From NCBI GenBank assembly GCA_900554095.1, contig USGC01000046.1:1-10691 (forward strand): a stretch of DNA of 10,691 bases, read 5' to 3'. Made by a program: the position numbers and the translations under genes. A model generated the notes under the pieces. The model was given only the letters and a program-made list of their open reading frames with translations. It was not told the origin of the DNA and did not search any database. Origin of the DNA: an uncultured bacterium. GTDB taxonomy: Bacteria; Cyanobacteriota; Vampirovibrionia; Gastranaerophilales; Gastranaerophilaceae. Positions 5,094-10,691 of this stretch are shown here, piece after piece (the first letter of the stretch is position 1; the number at the start of each line of letters is the position of its first letter).

Positions 5094-6596
5094 ATGAATA
5101 TTATTATACAAGCAGGTGGAAAAGGAACAAGATTAGAAGGTTTGACTCGAAACAAGCCGAAGTGTCTTGTACCGGTAAACAATCTTCCTATAATATTTTA
5201 TGCCTTTCAAAAGTTTAAAGATGCAAACTTTACGATTATTGCCGACTACAAAACAGATGTGCTTGAAAAATATCTGCGCGCTTTTGGTTCGCAGTATAAA
5301 TTTAATATAATTAAAGCATCTAAAAAAGGTACAATCTCAGGTATTAAAGAAGCCATTTCAACTTATAAAGATGATGAACCTTTCATGATTATGTGGTGCG
5401 ATTTAATTTTATCTGAAGACTTTGAAATTCCACAAAATTCCGGCAATTACATCGGAATATCAAAAGATTTTGAATGCCGCTGGTCATATGTTGACGGTAA
5501 GTTTATTAAAACACCTTCTAAAGAAAACGGTGTTGCCGGGTTGTTTATTTTTGAAAACAAGCAGGCCTTGAAAAATATTGATGAAGAAGGTGCTCTTGTC
5601 GGATGGCTTGAAAAGCAGCCGATTGAATTTAAAAGACTCGATTTGTATGGTTCTAAAGAAATAGGCACTCTGCTTTCTTATTCCGATAACAATGAATCTA
5701 CACCAAGATGCAGACCATTTAATTCTATGGAATTCAACGGCGATGTCATTGTTAAACGGGGAATTAACGACCAGGGCAAAAAGATAGCTGTTGATGAAAT
5801 TGCCTGGTACAAGCATGTTAAGGCACTTGGATATGAAAATATTCCTGAAATATATGATTATGAACCGCTTACAATGAAAAGAGTACAAGGCAAAAATATT
5901 TTTGAATACGATTGCCTTACAAAATCTCAAAAACGTGAAATCCTACGCAAATTGATTGAAGCACTCAAAGAATTACACAATCTTGAACCAAAGCAGCCAG
6001 TTAATCTCAAAGATGTTGAAGATAATTTTATTAACAAAACCTTCGACAGGCTGGCAAAAATTGAAAACCTTGTGCCCTTTGCAGATAAAGAGTTTATTAA
6101 AATAAATGGTCAGTATTATAAAAATGTTTTCTTTAATAAAGAAGAACTTATTGAAGCAATAAAAGAATACTATCCAAAAGACTTTTGTCTTATTCACGGA
6201 GACTGCACTTTTTCAAATTTAATGTTTGACACGTTCAATATGAAAGCTATTTTAATTGATCCGCGCGGATATTTCGGTAAAACTAAATTTTATGGTGATG
6301 TTGATTACGATTGGGCAAAATTGTATTACTCAATCAACGGTGAATATGATCAATTTAACCGTAAAAAATTCACACTGGACATTAGAGAAAAAGAAGTTGA
6401 ATTTGCCATTAAGCCTAACAATTGGGCCGATATGGAGGAATTTTTCTTTGATTGCCTGCCAAGCGTAAACAAAAGAAAAATCAAATTACTCCACGCTATC
6501 ATTTGGCTTTCTTTAACAACGTATGCTTGGGAAGATTACGACTCAATATGCGGAGCCTTCTACAACGGAATCGTTAAATTAGGAGAAGTATTGTAA
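5094..6596 (+). CDS. Nucleotidyltransferase fused to APH/choline-kinase-like domain
   Basis: This two-domain cytosolic enzyme has 500 aa. Residues 1 to about 215 are a sugar-phosphate nucleotidyltransferase: signature QAGGKGTRL (6-14), KPKCLVPV (21-28), and metal-binding Asp in MWCDL (D103). Residues about 220-500 resemble aminoglycoside phosphotransferase/choline kinase proteins, with catalytic loop HGDCTFSN (H368, D370, N375) and metal-binding Asp in LIDPRGYFG (D389). Together they suggest a substrate is phosphorylated and then activated as a nucleotide derivative. Similar pairings are known: the kinase AmgK with MurU for MurNAc, and LicA with LicC for phosphocholine. The true substrate cannot be read from the sequence. 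It is the first gene of the operon, 24 bp before rfbF. AGGGAG at 5082-5087 fixes the start. Confidence 0.85.
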   Translation: MNIIIQAGGKGTRLEGLTRNKPKCLVPVNNLPIIFYAFQKFKDANFTIIADYKTDVLEKYLRAFGSQYKFNIIKASKKGTISGIKEAISTYKDDEPFMIMWCDLILSEDFEIPQNSGNYIGISKDFECRWSYVDGKFIKTPSKENGVAGLFIFENKQALKNIDEEGALVGWLEKQPIEFKRLDLYGSKEIGTLLSYSDNNESTPRCRPFNSMEFNGDVIVKRGINDQGKKIAVDEIAWYKHVKALGYENIPEIYDYEPLTMKRVQGKNIFEYDCLTKSQKREILRKLIEALKELHNLEPKQPVNLKDVEDNFINKTFDRLAKIENLVPFADKEFIKINGQYYKNVFFNKEELIEAIKEYYPKDFCLIHGDCTFSNLMFDTFNMKAILIDPRGYFGKTKFYGDVDYDWAKLYYSINGEYDQFNRKKFTLDIREKEVEFAIKPNNWADMEEFFFDCLPSVNKRKIKLLHAIIWLSLTTYAWEDYDSICGAFYNGIVKLGEVL

Positions 6597-6620
6597 AATA
6601 TTTATTATCAGGAGAGTAAG

Positions 6621-7418
6621 ATGAAAGTAGTAATATTAGCCGGAGGATTGGGAACAAGACTCAGCGAAGAAACAAAATTAATACCGAAACCAATGGTAGA
6701 AATCGGCGGAAAACCAATTCTGTGGCATATCATGAAAATATATTCACATTATGGTTTTAATGATTTTATAATTTTGACAGGCTACAAGTCTCATATTATA
6801 AAAGATTATTTTGTACATTATTACCAACAATATTCTGATATTACTGTAGATATGCAAAATAATTCTGTTGAAATTCATCGAATAAAGACTGAGCCGTGGA
6901 AAGTTACAATGCTTTACACAGGTCAAGACACCATGACCGGCGGAAGAATTAAGAAAGCTCAGGAATACATCGGCAATGAACCGTTCTTGCTTACATACGG
7001 CGACGGAGTTTCTGATGTTAACATTGATGATTTAATTAAATCGCACAAAGCATCCGGAAAAACAGTTACAATGACGGCTGTTCAGCCTTCAGGCAGATTT
7101 GGTGCCCTTGTTATAAAAGACGACAACATGATTACGTCTTTTATGGAAAAACCAAAAGGCGATGAATCTTGGATTAACGGCGGATTTTTTGTTTGCGAAC
7201 CGCAGGTTTTCGATTACATTCCAAACGGAGATGATGTGATTTTTGAAAGAGCACCGTTAGAAAACCTCGCTAAAGACAGAAAATTAAATGCATACAAGCA
7301 CGAAGGCTTCTGGCGCCCGATGGACACGCTAAAAGACAAAAACGACCTTACTGAAATGTGGGTGAAAAACACAGCACCGTGGGCAGTTTGGCTAGATAAA
7401 GAGGTTTTAAATGTTTAA
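6621..7418 (+). CDS. rfbF: Glucose-1-phosphate cytidylyltransferase
   Basis: It joins CTP and alpha-D-glucose-1-phosphate to give CDP-glucose and pyrophosphate, the entry step to CDP-3,6-dideoxyhexoses. The 265-aa length fits the family, about 257 in Salmonella. The nucleotide-binding signature LAGGLGTRL is at 6-14 and KPMVEIGGKP at 23-32. The family-specific TYGDGVSD (125-132) has the metal-binding Asp, followed by EKP (176-178), INGGFFV (185-191) and FWRPMDT (230-236), all typical of RfbF rather than of the dTDP- or UDP-glucose enzymes. AGGAGA (6610-6615) precedes the ATG by 5 bases. It overlaps rfbG by 8 bp, so the two are probably translationally coupled. Confidence 0.97.
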   Translation: MKVVILAGGLGTRLSEETKLIPKPMVEIGGKPILWHIMKIYSHYGFNDFIILTGYKSHIIKDYFVHYYQQYSDITVDMQNNSVEIHRIKTEPWKVTMLYTGQDTMTGGRIKKAQEYIGNEPFLLTYGDGVSDVNIDDLIKSHKASGKTVTMTAVQPSGRFGALVIKDDNMITSFMEKPKGDESWINGGFFVCEPQVFDYIPNGDDVIFERAPLENLAKDRKLNAYKHEGFWRPMDTLKDKNDLTEMWVKNTAPWAVWLDKEVLNV

Positions 7419-8493
7419 TAATATTTATAAAGACAAAAAAGTATTTTTAACAGGACACACAGGTTTCAAAGGAAGCTGGCTGGCATTATGGCTTACAAAG
7501 CTCGGTGCTGAAGTTTGCGGGTACTCTCTTGAGCCTAACACTACGCCTTCAATGTTTACCGAACTTGATGTTCAAAACAAAATTAAAAAATCCATAATTG
7601 GAGATATTCTCGATTATGATAAATTAGCAAAAGAAATTCAGGATTTTCAACCTGAAATCATATTCCACTTAGCGGCTCAGCCTTTGGTAAGGCTTTCATA
7701 TTCAGAACCCATTCTTACATACAAAACAAACGTGATAGGGTCGTTGAATGTTCTTGAAGCAGCCAGAAACTGTTCTTCAGTAAAAGCATTCGTAAATGTA
7801 ACAACAGACAAATGTTACGAAAACAAGGAAATTAACCGCGGTTACAGAGAAGACGAGCCTATGGGCGGTTATGATATGTATTCGTCCTCTAAAGGCTGTG
7901 TTGAAATAATGTCGTCATCATTCAGACGTTCATTTTTGCAAAACGGATATGCAATGGCAACCGCACGTGCCGGTAATGTTATAGGCGGCGGCGACTGGGC
8001 TTTGGATAGATTAATCCCTGATTGTGTCAAATTTATCAATGCAGGTGAAAAAATCGAAATCCGTAATCCTGTTGCCGTCCGTCCTTGGCAGCATGTTTTA
8101 GAACCTTTGTCAGGATATCTGCTTTTGGGCGAAAAACTTTTAGAATACGGACAGCATTTTGCTGACGGGTTTAACTTCGGCCCTTATGAAGACAGTGTTT
8201 TAAAAGTTGCAGAAGTTGCACAAAAAGTCGTTGAAAATTACGGCAAAGGCGAAGTTGTTGTTCATAAACGCGACGATTTACATGAGGCCAATCTTTTAAT
8301 GCTTAACATTGAAAAAGCTGAAAAAGTTCTCGGCTGGATCCCGACTTACACGGCAAACCAGGCAATACAAGAAACTGTTGACTGGTACAAGCATTTTTAT
8401 GCAAAAGATGCTGATATGTATAAATTCACTTTAAATCAGATTAATAAATATGAGGAAAATATAAAATGGAACAAGACTTACGTAATAAAGTAA
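7411..8493 (+). CDS. rfbG: CDP-glucose 4,6-dehydratase
   Basis: An NAD-dependent extended short-chain dehydrogenase converts CDP-glucose to CDP-4-keto-6-deoxyglucose. The 360-aa length is normal. The Rossmann signature TGHTGFKGSW is at 14-23, the NAD-contact region FHLAAQPLVR at 85-94, the active-site loop TTDKCYEN at 131-138, and the catalytic pair Y157xxxK161 lies in MYSSSKGC. RAGNVIGGGDW (186-196) and RPWQHVLEP (224-232) are hallmark RfbG blocks that separate it from dTDP-glucose dehydratases. GAGGT at 7401-7405 lies within the end of rfbF. Its last 28 bases overlap the start of rfbH. Confidence 0.97.
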   Translation: MFNNIYKDKKVFLTGHTGFKGSWLALWLTKLGAEVCGYSLEPNTTPSMFTELDVQNKIKKSIIGDILDYDKLAKEIQDFQPEIIFHLAAQPLVRLSYSEPILTYKTNVIGSLNVLEAARNCSSVKAFVNVTTDKCYENKEINRGYREDEPMGGYDMYSSSKGCVEIMSSSFRRSFLQNGYAMATARAGNVIGGGDWALDRLIPDCVKFINAGEKIEIRNPVAVRPWQHVLEPLSGYLLLGEKLLEYGQHFADGFNFGPYEDSVLKVAEVAQKVVENYGKGEVVVHKRDDLHEANLLMLNIEKAEKVLGWIPTYTANQAIQETVDWYKHFYAKDADMYKFTLNQINKYEENIKWNKTYVIK

Positions 8494-9830
8494 AAGAAGC
8501 CGCAAAAGAATATTACGCAAAAGTGTACGGCAGCAAACGAGAATTCGATTACATTCCTCCAAGCGGAAAACTTTTAGGCGAAGAAGAGTTGATGAATATG
8601 ATTGATGCCTCTTTGGATATGTGGCTTACAGCGGGCAGATTTAACAAAGAGTTTGAAACAAAATTTGCTAAATATTTAGGCGTAAAATATGCGCTTTCTA
8701 CTAATTCTGGTTCCAGCGCAAACTTGCTTGCTTTTTCGGCTTTGACTTCACATAAGCTTGGAAAAAGAGCGCTTAAAAAAGGTGATGAAGTAATATCAGT
8801 TGCAGCAGGTTTTCCGACAACGATTAATCCAATTATTCAACAGGGAATGGTGCCTGTTTTTGTTGATTGTGAAATCGGTACATACAATATTGATGCTGAC
8901 AAAATAGAAGAAGCAATTACGCCAAAGACTAAAGCAATCTTTCTTGCACATACTTTGGGCAACAGCTATGATTTAGACAAGATTATGGCATTGGCCAAGA
9001 AGTATAATCTTTGGGTAATAGAAGATAGCTGCGATGCTTTGGGCGGAGAGTACAAAGGCAAAAAAATCGGTACAATCGGCCATATAGGAACATTTAGTTT
9101 TTATCCGGCTCACCACCTAACAATGGGCGAAGGCGGTGCTGTTGTAACTAATGATCCGCAATTATATAAAATTATTATGTCTTTCAGAGACTGGGGTAGG
9201 GATTGCTGCTGTCCTCCGGGAAAAGACGGTGTTTGCGGAAAACGGTTCACTCAGCAACTAGGCAACCTTCCTTATGGTTATGACCATAAATACACGTATT
9301 CTCATATCGGATTTAATCTAAAAATCACAGACTGGCAGGCAGCATTGGGATGTTCTCAAATTGATAAGCTTGACAGCTTCCTCGAAATTAGACGCCGTAA
9401 TGCTGAGCTTTTAACAAACCTGCTTTCTGATTTAAAAGATTACTTAATCCTTCCCAAAATTAACGAAGGCGTAAAACCTTCATGGTTTGGGTATTTAATT
9501 TCGGTTAAAGAAGATGCACCGTTTACGAAACAAGAGATGGTAGAATTTCTTGAAAGCCACAAAATCGGCACAAGACAGCTTTTTGCAGGAAACATTCTAA
9601 GACAGCCGATGATTGTTGATAACGATGTCAATTTCAGAATAGGAAATTCAGGAATTATAAACTCAAAAGACTTAACAGAAGAACATTACAAAATGCTTTC
9701 TAAAACTGATTTTATAATGAACAATACGTTCTGGGTAGGAACATTCCCGGCATTGGGACAAGACGAAATTCAACGGATTTCAGATGCAATCCACCTTTGT
9801 GTTAAAGAAAAGGCAGGTGCGTTATTATAA
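8466..9830 (+). CDS. rfbH: CDP-4-keto-6-deoxyglucose 3-dehydratase (E1, RfbH)
   Basis: A PMP-dependent iron-sulfur enzyme of the DegT/aminotransferase fold removes the C3 hydroxyl of CDP-4-keto-6-deoxyglucose, working with a separate reductase (E3). In 454 aa the diagnostic features are all present. SFYPAHHLTMGEGG (211-224) has H216 where aminotransferases carry the PLP lysine. C189, C247, C249 and C257 fit the E1 iron-sulfur pattern C-X57-C-X1-C-X7-C exactly. An extra Cys, C248, sits between two ligands, giving CCC. A GAGGA site at 8452-8456 supports the start. It overlaps rfbG by 28 bp, and its TAA forms an ATAA junction with the next gene. No E3 reductase gene is in the window; it may lie downstream or elsewhere. 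Confidence 0.97.
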   Translation: MEQDLRNKVKEAAKEYYAKVYGSKREFDYIPPSGKLLGEEELMNMIDASLDMWLTAGRFNKEFETKFAKYLGVKYALSTNSGSSANLLAFSALTSHKLGKRALKKGDEVISVAAGFPTTINPIIQQGMVPVFVDCEIGTYNIDADKIEEAITPKTKAIFLAHTLGNSYDLDKIMALAKKYNLWVIEDSCDALGGEYKGKKIGTIGHIGTFSFYPAHHLTMGEGGAVVTNDPQLYKIIMSFRDWGRDCCCPPGKDGVCGKRFTQQLGNLPYGYDHKYTYSHIGFNLKITDWQAALGCSQIDKLDSFLEIRRRNAELLTNLLSDLKDYLILPKINEGVKPSWFGYLISVKEDAPFTKQEMVEFLESHKIGTRQLFAGNILRQPMIVDNDVNFRIGNSGIINSKDLTEEHYKMLSKTDFIMNNTFWVGTFPALGQDEIQRISDAIHLCVKEKAGALL

Positions 9831-10691
9831 AGATTTTACTTACCGGCGGAAACGGTTTTATAGGTAAAAATATTCAACAGAGCTATTTGGGTGAAAAATA
9901 CCAGATTATTGCTCCAAGAAGTTTTGAGTTGAATTTAATAGATACAGAATGTGTTGATAATTACTTTGAAAACAACCGTTTTGATGTTGTCCTGCATGCC
10001 GGTGTTAAGCCTGGCCACCGTAACGCAAAAGATTCCACAAATCTTTTTTACTCAAATGTCAGAATGTTTGCAAACCTTGAAAGGCACAAAGATAAATTTA
10101 AAAAATTCATTAACTTTGGTTCCGGCGCAATATATGACGTAAGTGCCAATAACTCTAATGTTAAAGAAGATGAAATCTTTAAACGCTTAGGAAAAGACGA
10201 CCATAGTTTTTGTAAATATATTGAACACAAACTTATTGAAAACCTTGATGGGTTTGTTGATTTGAATATTTTCGGGATTTTCGGGAAATACGAAGATTAC
10301 GAAATTCGTTTTATCTCGAATGCTATCTGCAAAGCAATTAACGGTTTGCCAATAACTTTGAGGCAAAACAGAAGATTTAGTTATTTATATATCGACGATT
10401 TGATGCCTATTTTGGAACATTTTATAGAAAATGACGCAAAATACAAGTCTTATAATATCGTGCCAAGCAAAAATGTTGAGCTTTTAGAAATTGCTAAGAT
10501 TGTAAGAGAAATTAGCCAAAAAGATATTGAAATAAAAGTGGCTAATGACGGTTACGGTCTTGATTATACCGGAGACAACAGCCGCTTGCTTGAAGAAATC
10601 CCAAACTGTCATTTCACTGACATTAAGGATTCAATCAAAAGCTTATACAAATATTACGAAAACCATAAAACTGAATTAAATGAAAAATTGT
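9827..10691 (+). CDS. NAD(P)-dependent sugar epimerase/reductase, partial, unusual start
   Basis: The frame stays open for 288 codons to the window edge, so the C-terminus is missing, probably only a few residues since such proteins are about 290-310 aa. It is an extended SDR: Rossmann motif TGGNGFIG (6-13), loop FGSGAIYD with S99, and catalytic pair Y131xxxK135. By position it probably reduces C4 of CDP-4-keto-3,6-dideoxyglucose, as RfbJ-type abequose or paratose synthases do; an epimerase role is possible. The frame is closed by TAA at 9803-9805, and no ATG, GTG or TTG precedes the Rossmann strand. The start given here is ATA at 9827 within ATAA, with AGGTG (9815-9819) 7 bases before it; ATT at 9824 is an alternative. 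An ancestral ATGA overlap changed by one base would explain this. Confidence 0.82.
   Translation, partial: MKILLTGGNGFIGKNIQQSYLGEKYQIIAPRSFELNLIDTECVDNYFENNRFDVVLHAGVKPGHRNAKDSTNLFYSNVRMFANLERHKDKFKKFINFGSGAIYDVSANNSNVKEDEIFKRLGKDDHSFCKYIEHKLIENLDGFVDLNIFGIFGKYEDYEIRFISNAICKAINGLPITLRQNRRFSYLYIDDLMPILEHFIENDAKYKSYNIVPSKNVELLEIAKIVREISQKDIEIKVANDGYGLDYTGDNSRLLEEIPNCHFTDIKDSIKSLYKYYENHKTELNEKL

Noticed and set aside
5484..5930. 148-codon open frame on the minus strand
   Set aside because: It lies wholly inside the nucleotidyltransferase-kinase gene, has no ribosome binding site or recognisable domain, and is a shadow frame.

Overview
ORGANISM. The window is AT-rich chromosomal DNA, with A/T-biased third positions and Shine-Dalgarno sites of the AGGAG type. 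It carries two tRNA genes, an aroA gene with class II EPSP-synthase motifs and a CDP-sugar (capsule/O-antigen type) operon, so it is bacterial. The AT-richness and the cyanobacterial-like aroA motif GNSGTTMRL would fit a gut Melainabacteria lineage (Gastranaerophilales). That placement is a guess made from the sequence alone, and other low-GC lineages are not excluded.

LAYOUT. (1) 1-320: a 96-bp tandem repeat built from pieces of tRNA sequence on both strands, running into an intact tRNA-Lys(CTT). (2) 326-2227, minus strand: an unrecognised membrane-anchored protein and aroA. (3) 2307-2393: tRNA-Ser(GGA). A gene for a secreted protein of unknown function starts 23 nt after it; the protein shows signs of internal duplication. 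(4) 3395-4891: a small divergent module. A phage-head-protein-like (MuF/SPP1 gp7 C-terminal) domain is fused to an M23 peptidase on the minus strand, opposite an Xre-type regulator on the plus strand. A near-consensus promoter and a perfect dyad lie between them. (5) 5094 to the window end, plus strand: one tightly packed operon. It encodes a nucleotidyltransferase-kinase fusion, RfbF, RfbG, RfbH and an NAD(P)-dependent sugar reductase/epimerase that runs off the window.

HOW THE GENES WORK TOGETHER. RfbF makes CDP-glucose, RfbG converts it to CDP-4-keto-6-deoxyglucose, and RfbH (E1-type, with a His in place of the PLP lysine and a complete four-Cys iron-sulfur motif) removes the 3-hydroxyl. 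The last gene probably reduces C4 to give a CDP-3,6-dideoxyhexose for a surface glycan. The fused nucleotidyltransferase-kinase at the head of the operon probably activates a second, unidentified glycan building block or substituent.

MOST NOTABLE. The tRNA-derived tandem repeat; the MuF-M23 fusion with its divergent regulator and an operator-like dyad on its -35 box; the 17-bp perfect palindrome inside the secreted-protein gene; the nucleotidyltransferase-kinase fusion; and the last gene, whose start appears to be ATA where a one-base change would restore a normal ATGA stop/start overlap with rfbH.
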